Source: JAGOVB01 sp964577365
GTDB lineage: Bacteria > Patescibacteriota > Minisyncoccia > Phycocordibacterales > PALSA-1337
DNA length: 64,000 nucleotides
Assembly: GCA_964577365.1 (NCBI GenBank)
Contig: CAZNYP010000002.1
Location: forward strand, 1 to 64,000
Reading direction: 5' to 3'
Shown here: positions 17,769 through 27,162 of the stretch, piece by piece
How positions within the stretch are numbered: the stretch's first letter is position 1
Layout of the letters: each line of letters starts with the position of its first letter
Position numbers and translations under genes: made by a program
Notes under the pieces: generated by a model
Told to the model about the DNA's origin: nothing
The model's database searches: none
What the model saw: only the letters and a program-made list of their open reading frames with translations

Positions 17769-18759
17769 GTGTATTTCGTCGCTTTTCCACATCATTTACA
17801 TATTCCATAAGCGCTGCAGAGAGCGGAACAGCGAGGATCGCACCCAAGAATCCTGCGAGCTTTGCACCGATGATGAGGGCGAGGATGACGATGATCGGAG
17901 AGATACCTACAATTTTCTTTACCACGAGTGGGTAAAAGAGATGGTTTTCAAACTGGTGGATGATGACATAGAGGATGAGGACCGATATACCGAGTGAGAC
18001 TCCCCCATCCATAAATGAGATGGCGAGTGCAGGGATCGATGCGAGGATCGGACCAAAGACTGGAATGATCTCAAAGAGTGCTGCGAGCGTCGCGAGGAGG
18101 AGTGCATGTCGCACACCGATGATGGTGAGGCCGAGGTACACGAGAACTCCCACGATAAAAGCGAGTACGAGCTGCCCTTGCATCCAGTACCCCATTTTTG
18201 CCTGAGAACGTCTCCATAGATCGATGATATATTCCTGTTTGCTATCGGGTGTGATGATACGGAGAAAATTCCCCACTCCATCCTCTTGTACTGCGAGATA
18301 AAACGAGAGCACGATCATCAAAACAAGACTGAGTACTCCACCGAATACGAGACTCACCGTCTTAAAGGTTCCCTCTCCAGTACCGGTGATCACGCTACTG
18401 ATGTCTGATACGAATTCTTTTAGTGGGAAACTTTTTTCAGACGTACTATCAGTACCCCAGAGATCACTCACACTGATGCTTTCAGGTAAATTGTTGAGAT
18501 ACCCCACTGTCTCGCTCAAGAGTGATGGGATAAAAAACAGGAAAAAGCCCGCGAGGAGTGATCCGATCGCGATATAGGTCACGAGCACTCCTGGTAGGCG
18601 CTTTATCTTGTACTGGTCAAACCACTTGATGATAGGTTCGACTGACGAGGCGATGACAATAGCTGCGAGTACCACGAGGATCACATCCCTGATGTAGTAG
18701 AGAGCAACAAAGAGACCCGATATGAGGATGACGCGTACGATACTTCCAGTGGTGATCAT
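17761..18759 (-). CDS. AI-2E (YdiK/PerM) family transporter
   Basis: A 332-residue membrane protein with about eight TM segments and the family pattern: paired N-terminal helices, a middle soluble section, then ALLEI-like FEIIPVFGPILASIPA and the C-terminal ILALIIGAKLAGFLGAILAV (in parts). The family exports small molecules; the substrate cannot be told. TAGGAT (18771-18766) ends six bases before the ATG. It heads a two-gene unit with metG. Confidence 0.88.
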   Translation of the reverse strand: MITTGSIVRVILISGLFVALYYIRDVILVVLAAIVIASSVEPIIKWFDQYKIKRLPGVLVTYIAIGSLLAGFFLFFIPSLLSETVGYLNNLPESISVSDLWGTDSTSEKSFPLKEFVSDISSVITGTGEGTFKTVSLVFGGVLSLVLMIVLSFYLAVQEDGVGNFLRIITPDSKQEYIIDLWRRSQAKMGYWMQGQLVLAFIVGVLVYLGLTIIGVRHALLLATLAALFEIIPVFGPILASIPALAISFMDGGVSLGISVLILYVIIHQFENHLFYPLVVKKIVGISPIIVILALIIGAKLAGFLGAILAVPLSAALMEYVNDVEKRRNTHV

Positions 18760-18777
18760 ACCTCAATCCTACCACAT

Positions 18778-20040
18778 TTATATTTTCAATAAAGGAAGGA
18801 GTGTTTCAGACTGATACCCCTTACCTACAATAGCTAGGTTTAGGTTTTTTTCTATAAAAATCTCCTGGGCTACTTTTCTGATATCCTCGGCTGTGATCGC
18901 ACGGATCTTTTTCTCCATATCTGCAAATGTATCGATTTTCCCTTTCAAAATTTCCTGAATCACAATAAATTCTGCCTGGGCATCAGAACTCTCGAGTGAG
19001 AGTGAAGTAGAGCCAATGATATTGTTTTTGGTTCGTTCGAGCTCCTCATCTGATACCAGGTCTGTCTTTAGTTTTCTGCATTCTTCGAGAAGTACCGTGA
19101 TCACTTCATTGAGGCGCTTGCTATCGACTCCCGCAGAGATCGCAAAAACTCCGTGGTCAGTATACGTATCTTGGGCAGCATGCACATAGTATCCCACCCC
19201 CATCTCTTCGCGGAGTTTCATAAAGAGGCGTGAGCTCATGCCAGCACTCAAAATACCTGCGAGCATTTGGATCGCGGTGCTTTCTCGAGTCGCTCCAAAA
19301 CTTCTGAATCCAAGAACGAGATGTGTCTGGTCGGTATCTTTTCCAAAAATTTTAAGGGCTGGAGTGGTCTGTGTCTCTACGACTGGTTCTTTTGTCGAGC
19401 GCACCTTGCTCGGTACATTTCCAAAAAGTTTTTCCACTTTTTCTACCGCTGCATCATCAAACTTTCCTGAGATAACGACGATCGCGTGTGCCGGGGTGTA
19501 TTTTTGAGCAAAATAGTTTACAAAATTGTCCCGGTTAAATGAACTGACCGTAGCCTCAGTACCGATGATGTGACGACCTGCGGGCGTATCCCCATATAGC
19601 AAATCAGAAAAGACATACTGGATATTTCGCTGAGGTACATCACGAATCATGCGCATTTCTTCGATGATGACTCCCTTTTCCTTTTCTATTTCCCTTGCAT
19701 CAAATAACGGGTTTAGATAAATATCCGAGACCACGTCGATCGCTGTGTTGAGGAATTCTGGAGCGACTTTTGCATAATACCCAGTATATTCATGACTCGT
19801 AAATGCATTGTAGTGCGCACCGATACTATCGAGCTCTTTGGTGATGTGAAATGAAGTTGGGCGATTTTTTGTGCCCTTAAAGACCATGTGCTCGAGAAAG
19901 TGTGCGAGACCCCCCTCCTCTTTTTTCTCAAACTTTGACCCTGTATCAGACATGACCATAAAGGTCGTCGACGCAGCGTCTTTGACAGGTATAGTGACGA
20001 TGCGGAGGCCGTTAGGCAATACTTTTTTTGAGTAGTTCAT
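18778..20040 (-). CDS. M16-family zinc peptidase
   Basis: A 420-residue peptidase of the pitrilysin/mitochondrial-processing type. The inverted zinc motif is HFLEH (about residue 46) with the distal Glu in VIIEEMRM region; the C-terminal half is the usual inactive repeat. Likely degrades peptides; cytoplasmic since no signal is seen. Its start lies inside the glyS 3' end (29-base overlap), so the two are co-translated. Confidence 0.92.
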   Translation of the reverse strand: MNYSKKVLPNGLRIVTIPVKDAASTTFMVMSDTGSKFEKKEEGGLAHFLEHMVFKGTKNRPTSFHITKELDSIGAHYNAFTSHEYTGYYAKVAPEFLNTAIDVVSDIYLNPLFDAREIEKEKGVIIEEMRMIRDVPQRNIQYVFSDLLYGDTPAGRHIIGTEATVSSFNRDNFVNYFAQKYTPAHAIVVISGKFDDAAVEKVEKLFGNVPSKVRSTKEPVVETQTTPALKIFGKDTDQTHLVLGFRSFGATRESTAIQMLAGILSAGMSSRLFMKLREEMGVGYYVHAAQDTYTDHGVFAISAGVDSKRLNEVITVLLEECRKLKTDLVSDEELERTKNNIIGSTSLSLESSDAQAEFIVIQEILKGKIDTFADMEKKIRAITAEDIRKVAQEIFIEKNLNLAIVGKGYQSETLLPLLKI

Positions 20041-21280
20041 GTAGTTCTGTTATGGTTACGCGTTTTTGCTCACCAGTGTCTCGATCGCGCACGGTCACGG
20101 TACCATCCTTTTCGATCGTATCAAAGTCGATCGTCACGCAGTATGGAGTACCTACTTCGTCTTGTCGGCGATATCGTTTACCGATATTTCCATTGTCGTC
20201 GAAAACGACGCCCGGGATAATTGATTTCAATTCTTTGTATACCTCACGTGCTTTTTCGACGAGGAGCGGCTTGTTTTTGAGGAGTGGGAAAACAGCTACT
20301 TTTACTGGAGCGACTTTTGGGGCAAATTTTAGATATGTGCGGAGCTCTCCACCCAACATGTCTTCGGTATATGCATCACAAAGAATAGCGAGCATGAGTC
20401 TGCCGAGACCAAATGTAGGTTCGATACAGTGTGGTATATAACGAGATTTTGTTTCTTCGTCGAAATATGAGAGATCGACACCCGATGCAGTGCTGTGGTT
20501 TCTCAAATCAAAATCAGTACGATATGCGAGACCGAGGAGCTCCTTTTGACCCATTGGAAAGTCAAACTCAGTATCGACACTGTGTTTCGAATAGTGCGCA
20601 CGATCCTCTGGTGCGATGTCTACCTGGTGGATATGATCTTTGTTCAGGCCAAGTTCGAGGAGAAAATCTACCTGTTCTTTTTGGAATGCTTTAAATACCT
20701 CTTCCCATGCATCTGGTTTTACAAAGTATTCGATCTCCATCTGCTCGAGCTCGCGGACACGGAAAAGAAAGTCTCGGGGTGCGATCTCGTTTCGAAATGC
20801 CTTACCGATCTGTGCCATACCAAACGGGAGTTTTGGATGAAACGAGTCGAGTACATTTTTAAAGTTTACAAACATACCCTGCGCTGTTTCTGGGCGGAGA
20901 TATATACCGTTTGCTTCGTACATCATGTTGAACTGCTTTTCTTCGCCGAGCTCTCCCCCACATTCTGGACATTTCTTTTTATTTTCGAGATGATCTGCAC
21001 GGAATCTCTTTTTACATTTTTTACATTCAACGAGTGGGTCGGTAAATCCATCGACGTGACCTGAGGCTTTCCAAACTGATGGATTCATGAGGATAGAGGC
21101 GTCCATACCGTACATGTCCTCTCGATCAGTTACAAAGCGTTTCCACCAGATATTTTCGATATTTTTCTTGAGGAGTACTCCGAGAGGTCCATAGTCAAAC
21201 GTACCAGCGAGACCGCCATAGATTTCGGATCCTTGGTATATAAAACCTCTTTGTTTTGCGAGTGATATGATTTTTTCCAT
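20012..21280 (-). CDS. glyS: Glycyl-tRNA synthetase (class II, dimeric type)
   Basis: A 422-residue class II synthetase charging tRNA-Gly, of the single-chain alpha2 kind rather than the alpha2beta2 bacterial kind. Visible are motif 2 (FRNEIAPRDFLFRVRELEQMEIEYF in parts), a four-Cys zinc insert (CKKC and CPEC) and the anticodon-binding domain at the C-terminus. Start and upstream stop overlap as TAATG. Confidence 0.95.
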   Translation of the reverse strand: MEKIISLAKQRGFIYQGSEIYGGLAGTFDYGPLGVLLKKNIENIWWKRFVTDREDMYGMDASILMNPSVWKASGHVDGFTDPLVECKKCKKRFRADHLENKKKCPECGGELGEEKQFNMMYEANGIYLRPETAQGMFVNFKNVLDSFHPKLPFGMAQIGKAFRNEIAPRDFLFRVRELEQMEIEYFVKPDAWEEVFKAFQKEQVDFLLELGLNKDHIHQVDIAPEDRAHYSKHSVDTEFDFPMGQKELLGLAYRTDFDLRNHSTASGVDLSYFDEETKSRYIPHCIEPTFGLGRLMLAILCDAYTEDMLGGELRTYLKFAPKVAPVKVAVFPLLKNKPLLVEKAREVYKELKSIIPGVVFDDNGNIGKRYRRQDEVGTPYCVTIDFDTIEKDGTVTVRDRDTGEQKRVTITELHELLKKSIA

Positions 21281-23190
21281 TATGGTGCGATTATTTCGTC
21301 CCCACTTTTAAACTGTGGGTCGTTGCTGAATCGAGTCGTGAGCTCGCGTCGGGTAGATTCTAGCTTTGCTCCAGTGAATATGTCAACTGCAGAGAACGAT
21401 GTCTCACCGACGAGCTCGACGAGACTGCGACCAACCTGGTTCACACTCGGTTCAAAAGAGATCTGAAAGGCGACTTCGCGTCGTACGTTTCCAAAACCTG
21501 TGTATGCTGGTATATCCCCCGCTTTCCAGGTAACTTCGCCATTTTTCTGATTGTAGGCAATGTCTTCACCAGTAGGACTGACTTTGCTCACCCATTTTAC
21601 GTATGGAGGAAGAATGGCCTTGACCTCGGCATTTGATATAGCGCTCGACGTGTTTGCGATAGTCCAGACGACCGTGTATGTGGTCTGCTGCTCGGCGCGT
21701 GGCGGTACAGGTCCAGTGTTTTCAAACGGACCAGTCGAGCGTACGATCTGGGCAGAGAGTCCTGCACTCGATGCGATGCGCACGGTGCGTACTGCACTCG
21801 AAGTGAGGCTCTCCGGTACATTTTGTTCTGCGATGCGGCGAGCTTTTACGTCGACATTTATAGTCATTGTCGGATTTGTAGCAGCTGCTTTTGATCGAGG
21901 GGTAAAGCTAAATGTAACGCTACCGCTTTCCCCTGGAGCGATACTGCGGAGTTCGGGTGTCGTCTGGGTATTCCAGATGATCTCATTGTCTGCTGATCTG
22001 AAAAGTCCTTCTTCTGGCTCAACAGAATTTTTATCAAAAACAATTCCAGAAAACTTTACGCGGATCTCAGCATCAGTCACGGCTACAGGCAGGTTGTTGT
22101 ACCACTGCACCTCGACCGGCACATTCGCATCATACTGTGAGACATAGTCACTCGTATCAGAGTTGCCCTGGAGGACGAGTTTTGTACTGAGGAATGGTTT
22201 GCGGATACGTACTGACTGTGACGATGAGACGAACTCGGTAGCGATCGTGCGTTCATCCTTTAGACTCTGCAAACCTGTCGCAAAACGAAATACGCGCTCT
22301 TCATCATCCTGTCCTTCGATGCGGCCACGAATTTTTATAATCTTTTTTTCCTGAGGTTTTAGATCGCCGAGTTTCCACGTACCGTTGTCACCTAGTGGTT
22401 TTACATCAGAACCCGTAAAGGTAAATCCAAATGGATAGTAGACTTTGAGGAGCATGTCCTTGAGTACCTGATTTGAATTTGAAGAAACCTGAATATTGAA
22501 CTCCATCTCCTGGTTTGACTGGATTTCTTTGTACGAATTCACTGCGAGCGAGACAGGTGCAGCACTGATGAGTACTTCGTATGGTTTTTCTTTGTAGTAT
22601 CGCGCATTTGATCCTTTGATACGATAGTCTACCTTTATCATGATGGTCTTTTTACTATTCTCTTCACCGTAAAGGATGGTACGGACGGTCTTTTGTGCAA
22701 AAGAACCCGGCTCGATGTTTGGCAAAATCTCTTGGAATCGCGGGTATTCAGAGCCAGTGTCTGGATGCACGGTACCTCCTGGGAATTCGATCGTCATATC
22801 TACGACCTCGAGTGTGATGTTGTTTTTATTGTATACCTGTATATCAAAAGGAAATTCCTCCCCTGCTCCGACTGACAAAGGACCGGTCACTGAGATATCT
22901 ATATTTTCTGCAGACACGATATTTGCACCTTTGAACAAAAGAAAAAGACCGATACCTGATGCAAGTATGAAAAATACGAGAGAACCGATAAAGAATTTTG
23001 TAAAAAATGACATACGATCGTCTGTGTATTCGATAGACTGTTCGGTCAAGCGCTCCTCAGGGTGCACCCAGTCGGTAGGTACATCCTGGGTCTCTTTCGA
23101 GAGCACCCCTGCCTTGTGATGAGCGATATTGGGCGCCGAGCGTGAATAGAGGCCTTTTTGGAGCTTTGAGAGCTTGCTTTCTTCGTTCAT
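21280..23190 (-). CDS. Membrane-anchored protein with tandem DUF11-like Ig domains
   Basis: A 636-residue protein: about 60 cytoplasmic residues, one TM helix (about 63-90), then a long extracellular part of Ig-like beta domains of the DUF11 kind (repeated patterns such as NNLPVAVTDAEIRV and NTSSAISNAEVKAILP). A structural surface protein is the likeliest role. It heads the unit with glyS and the M16 peptidase, and TATAAT (23203-23198) ends seven bases before the ATG. Confidence 0.75.
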   Translation of the reverse strand: MNEESKLSKLQKGLYSRSAPNIAHHKAGVLSKETQDVPTDWVHPEERLTEQSIEYTDDRMSFFTKFFIGSLVFFILASGIGLFLLFKGANIVSAENIDISVTGPLSVGAGEEFPFDIQVYNKNNITLEVVDMTIEFPGGTVHPDTGSEYPRFQEILPNIEPGSFAQKTVRTILYGEENSKKTIMIKVDYRIKGSNARYYKEKPYEVLISAAPVSLAVNSYKEIQSNQEMEFNIQVSSNSNQVLKDMLLKVYYPFGFTFTGSDVKPLGDNGTWKLGDLKPQEKKIIKIRGRIEGQDDEERVFRFATGLQSLKDERTIATEFVSSSQSVRIRKPFLSTKLVLQGNSDTSDYVSQYDANVPVEVQWYNNLPVAVTDAEIRVKFSGIVFDKNSVEPEEGLFRSADNEIIWNTQTTPELRSIAPGESGSVTFSFTPRSKAAATNPTMTINVDVKARRIAEQNVPESLTSSAVRTVRIASSAGLSAQIVRSTGPFENTGPVPPRAEQQTTYTVVWTIANTSSAISNAEVKAILPPYVKWVSKVSPTGEDIAYNQKNGEVTWKAGDIPAYTGFGNVRREVAFQISFEPSVNQVGRSLVELVGETSFSAVDIFTGAKLESTRRELTTRFSNDPQFKSGDEIIAP

Positions 23191-23203
23191 TCGATAAATT
23201 ATA

Positions 23204-23686
23204 TCACAATTGGCTCGCCTTTAGACCTTGGTTAATGAGGTGAATTATTTTCTGTTTATCTGCGTTTACAACTTCTTTTTCATCGATATACCCGAGCTCA
23301 ATCAGAATTTTTGTCATTATTTCTGTCTCATCTATATCATTAAATAGTTTTTCTTTTAGAAAATCAAAAAGTGTAACATGCTCCCCTTCCCCTTGTAGCA
23401 GACGCTTGAGGATTGAGAGTATTTGGACATAGAGCGGGTGTCGACTGGTCTGCAGTGCCTGAGCACTGGTGAGACGCCAAAACTCTTTTCCTTTGACCAA
23501 AGAAATTGATGCTAAAGAAAACTCAGTGAGGTGTCCTCGTAGTTTTGATTTTGCGAGTCGTACCCCCTGAGCAGTCGCATAGATCACACCGAACTCTCTC
23601 GTAAAAATACAGTACAATCTATTTGCCTCACCATGTGGAGAGGTAGACAAAATAAACCCTTCAGTCGTGTAGACTGTATAGGACAT
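23204..23686 (-). CDS. recO: DNA repair protein RecO, short form
   Basis: A 160-residue protein. The N-terminal OB domain is clear (EGFILSTSPHGEANRLYCIFT, KSKLRGHLTEF) with part of the helical domain, but the zinc-binding C-terminal section found in RecO of about 240 residues is missing. RecO loads RecA on SSB-coated DNA. Its ATG overlaps the ileS stop as TAATG. Confidence 0.85.
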   Translation of the reverse strand: MSYTVYTTEGFILSTSPHGEANRLYCIFTREFGVIYATAQGVRLAKSKLRGHLTEFSLASISLVKGKEFWRLTSAQALQTSRHPLYVQILSILKRLLQGEGEHVTLFDFLKEKLFNDIDETEIMTKILIELGYIDEKEVVNADKQKIIHLINQGLKASQL

Positions 23687-26600
23687 TAGCGTACGATAGT
23701 TATGATATACGTTTCGAGATCGTGGGGCGTGTAGGTCACGTCTTTTATCTGCGCGATCTTGGTGAGTGTTGCGCGATGTGCTTCGATAATCGTCTGCAGA
23801 GATTGGTTCGCAGTGACTGCAAGCGAGACCACCTCGCCCACAGACAGCCCCGCTTCTTTTCGGGCCTCCTGTACATCCCGGAGAAATTCGCGAAAGTCTC
23901 CCTCCTGTTTTAGATCTTCAGTCACAGTGGTATCGAGGAGGATCTCTCCTTCGAGATTTTTAGAGACCATGATCTGTTTTACATTTACCTCTGCCATGAT
24001 GAGTGGAATGAGATCTGCAGCAATGTCTTCATGGATATTGAGGGTGTAGAGTGGCTGACGAACTTTTATGCCTGCCTTTGCACGCGCCTCGAGACCGAGA
24101 GTGACGATGTCGCGCACCTTCTGCATATCGGTGAGAACTTTTTCATGTATCTTTTTACTCTCTGGCCATGACTGCATGTGGACACTGTCGATATTGCCGA
24201 GTCGCATATACATATCCTCGGCAAAAAATGGCATAAATGGAGCAATCACTTTTGCAAACTCACTGAGAACGGTGCGTGTAGTCGATACCGCTTGCATATC
24301 ACCATCCTTGAAACGATCACGTGAGCGACGGAGATACCAGGTCGACAGATCGTCGACAAAGTCATTTATCGGACGAGTGGCAGTGTGGAGCTCGTATTTT
24401 TCCATACCCTTTGTGATCTCGGTTATAGTTTGATTGAGACGCTCGAGTATCCAGAGGTCGAGAGGATCAGTCGAGACGACATGTCCATCTTTTTTATACA
24501 TTTCATAGAATGAGACGACATTGTCGAGGCGATTGATCACTTTTTTCACTACTTCATCGACGCCTTTTTCTGAGAAACGCACATCCTCCCCTGCCATCGC
24601 TGGTGAAAGGAGCATGAAATATCGCACCGCATCTGCACCATATTTGTTCGCAACATCCATGAGATCTGGATAGTTTTGCAATCGCTTAGACATCTTGCGC
24701 CCGTCTTCAGCGAGGACGAGTCCGTTTACAATGACGTTTTGATACGGAGATTCTCCAAATAATGCAGTCCCGAGTACGAGCATAGAGTAAAACCATCCTC
24801 GAGTCTGGTCGAGTCCTTCGGCGATGAACTGTGCCGGGTATCCTTTTATTTTTCCAAACCACTTTGGACGCACTGACTGTGAAGCAAATGGCATCGATCC
24901 TGACTCGAACCAACAATCAAAGACTTCTGGAACACGTCGCATCTCATTCCCTTTTGAGTCGTGGAGGATCACCTCGTCGATATATGGACGATGAAAGTCG
25001 ATCATGTACTCGCGGTTTCGCGGAAGCTGAGTAAAGTGGAGTGCACGTATCTCGGCATTTTCAAATAAAGCCTCCTCGCAGTCATCGTCTTTTCCTTTTG
25101 ATAACGATTGAAGGATCTTTAGCGGAGTATTGTGACTGATAACGAGGATATTTTTTTCTGTATACTTTTTATCTATTTCATATATAAAAGCACCGACACG
25201 CTTTCGCACTTCAGACAGCGTCTCGAGCCCAGCTATTTTTCGTTCAAACCACTCTTTGCGATCGCTGTACATATTTAAAATATCTGACCATGATTTGCCA
25301 TCAAAGCTCATTGCCCCTACCTCCACGAGACGAGTATCCTCGATCACCTGTTCTGGTTTCAGGCCTAGCGTCTCTGCCACTATTTTTGCAGTTTCTTTTG
25401 TGCGGAAAAACGGAGAGATGTAGACGACATCAATCTTTTTATCTTTGAGTGCTTCGGCTGATTTGTGGACTTGTTTTTTCCCCTCCTCAGTCAGTCCTTC
25501 TTTTTTATTTACATCTGCACTGATGAGATTGTTTTTATTACTTTCGATCTCACCGTGACGCATAACAAAAATATTGTTGCGTGGCTTGCATGCATTTTTA
25601 ATATCAGAAAGTGAGGCAATGATCTTTGTCTCTGTCTTACTCTTCCAGACCGGTAGTGGTGCTCCCCAGTATCGACTGCGAGAGATCGCCCAGTCACGTG
25701 CTCCTTCGAGCCAGTTTCCAAAACGATTTTTTCCCACTGATTCGGGCACCCAGTTTACCTTTTTATTTTCTGAGACAAGTTTGTTTTTAAAATCAGGTAC
25801 TTTTACAAACCATGACGAAGACGCATAGTTTAAAAGCGGTGTGTCACAACGCCAACAATGCGGATACGAGTGGACCAATTTTTCTTTTGCAAATAGAGTC
25901 CCTTTACCTGCGAGATATTTGATCACCTCGACATCGGTGCGCTGATGATCATCCTTTGGTTTTGCATCGAGTCCTTCAAACGGCGCTGTAGTCATTTTTC
26001 CGTCTGGGGTGACGTGCTGGATGAATTTGAGATCGTGTTTTTTGCCGAGCTCGTAGTCGTCTTGTCCAAATGCTGGAGCAATGTGGACGATACCCGTACC
26101 GTCAGTAGTCGTTACAAAATCGGCGGGATATACTTTTCCCTCTTTTATAAATGCATCGAATACAGGCACGTAGGTTTTACCGACGAGATTTTTTCCAAGT
26201 ATTTCTTTTTCTACAGTGTATTCTTCTTTTATGACCGAGAGTCGATCTTTTGCGAGGATATATGACGCATCTCGTATTTTTATTTGTACATAGGTGATAT
26301 CGGCGCCTACTGCGAGTGCAGCGTTCCCCTGGAGTGTCCATGGAGTCGTCGTCCATGCGAGGAGGAATAGATGTGGTTCGATTTGGAATTTTACATACAC
26401 CGAAATATCAGTGATGTCTTTGTATCCCTGATTTACTTCAAAGTTTGAAAGTGTCGTACCGCACCGAGGGCAGAGCTGCATACTCTTGTACCCTTCGTAA
26501 ACGAGACCTTTATCATGTAGTGTTTTAAACGCCCACCAGACCGACTCGGTATATGATGAGTCCATGGTCTTGTAGCTATTATCCATATCAGCCCAGCGAC

Positions 26601-27000
26601 CAAAACGTGGGATGACTTCTTTCCAAATATGTTCATACCGGAGCACTGCCTCGCGCGCAGCTTCGTTGAATTTCTCTATACCCAGGTCCTCGATGTCTTT
26701 CTTCGTCTTGAGACCGAGCTCTTTTTCGATAAGGTTTTCAAGTGGTAGTCCGTGACAGTCCCATCCCCATCGTCGTGGAACATGATACCCCTGCATCGTT
26801 TTGTAGCGAGGGATCGCATCCTTTATCGTTCCTGGCAAAATATGTCCGTAGTGCGGTGTACCGGTAGCAAACGGTGGTCCATCATAAAATACAAACTCGC
26901 CTTTTGGTGAGGCTTTCTGTAGGGTCTTTTCAAATGTTTTATCCTGCTTCCAGTAGTTGAGTATTCGCTCTTCTCTCTCAGCATGAGGGGACTTGTCCAT
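23686..27000 (-). CDS. ileS: Isoleucyl-tRNA synthetase with an inserted histidine-phosphatase domain
   Basis: A 1104-residue synthetase, about 180-200 residues longer than expected. HYGHI (50-54) and KMSKR (770-774) are the class I signatures, the latter with NYPD as in eukaryote-like IleRS. After RYWGAPLPVW, residues about 476-656 (25030-25580) form a complete phosphoglycerate-mutase-like domain: RHGE (481-484), SPFFRTKET with Arg533, acidic Glu560, and ISHNTPL with the second His623. IleRS sequence then resumes (HRPYID, VFDCWFESG). Start 27000 has TATATT seven bases upstream. Confidence 0.95.
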   Translation of the reverse strand: MDKSPHAEREERILNYWKQDKTFEKTLQKASPKGEFVFYDGPPFATGTPHYGHILPGTIKDAIPRYKTMQGYHVPRRWGWDCHGLPLENLIEKELGLKTKKDIEDLGIEKFNEAAREAVLRYEHIWKEVIPRFGRWADMDNSYKTMDSSYTESVWWAFKTLHDKGLVYEGYKSMQLCPRCGTTLSNFEVNQGYKDITDISVYVKFQIEPHLFLLAWTTTPWTLQGNAALAVGADITYVQIKIRDASYILAKDRLSVIKEEYTVEKEILGKNLVGKTYVPVFDAFIKEGKVYPADFVTTTDGTGIVHIAPAFGQDDYELGKKHDLKFIQHVTPDGKMTTAPFEGLDAKPKDDHQRTDVEVIKYLAGKGTLFAKEKLVHSYPHCWRCDTPLLNYASSSWFVKVPDFKNKLVSENKKVNWVPESVGKNRFGNWLEGARDWAISRSRYWGAPLPVWKSKTETKIIASLSDIKNACKPRNNIFVMRHGEIESNKNNLISADVNKKEGLTEEGKKQVHKSAEALKDKKIDVVYISPFFRTKETAKIVAETLGLKPEQVIEDTRLVEVGAMSFDGKSWSDILNMYSDRKEWFERKIAGLETLSEVRKRVGAFIYEIDKKYTEKNILVISHNTPLKILQSLSKGKDDDCEEALFENAEIRALHFTQLPRNREYMIDFHRPYIDEVILHDSKGNEMRRVPEVFDCWFESGSMPFASQSVRPKWFGKIKGYPAQFIAEGLDQTRGWFYSMLVLGTALFGESPYQNVIVNGLVLAEDGRKMSKRLQNYPDLMDVANKYGADAVRYFMLLSPAMAGEDVRFSEKGVDEVVKKVINRLDNVVSFYEMYKKDGHVVSTDPLDLWILERLNQTITEITKGMEKYELHTATRPINDFVDDLSTWYLRRSRDRFKDGDMQAVSTTRTVLSEFAKVIAPFMPFFAEDMYMRLGNIDSVHMQSWPESKKIHEKVLTDMQKVRDIVTLGLEARAKAGIKVRQPLYTLNIHEDIAADLIPLIMAEVNVKQIMVSKNLEGEILLDTTVTEDLKQEGDFREFLRDVQEARKEAGLSVGEVVSLAVTANQSLQTIIEAHRATLTKIAQIKDVTYTPHDLETYIITIVR

Positions 27001-27030
27001 AGCACTCAATATATCAGTTTTGTATAAAAA

Positions 27031-27065
27031 GAAAAAGGCCGGCAATGTCCGTGACACTGCCGACC
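27031..27065 (-). terminator. Terminator of argS
   Basis: A long stem (GGCCGGCAATGTC / GACACTGCCGACC) followed by TTTTTCTTTTT on the minus strand. It lies 98 bases after the argS stop; the gap between (27066-27162) shows no other feature. Confidence 0.8.
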
Positions 27066-27162
27066 TCGAGATCTCCGTCCGTTATCTCCCAGCTCCAACC
27101 AAGGGGAGAGACACCGAACGCTGGCCCACAAGTACTCTAGCACGCTCATCCAGATCCGTCAA

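Noticed and set aside
20495..21064. 189-codon plus-strand frame
   Set aside because: It lies fully antisense to glyS, whose motifs are intact; the predicted product is Cys/Phe-rich noise.
21560..22147. 195-codon plus-strand frame
   Set aside because: Antisense to the DUF11-like protein; the mirror of its Ser/Thr-rich coding, with no family features.
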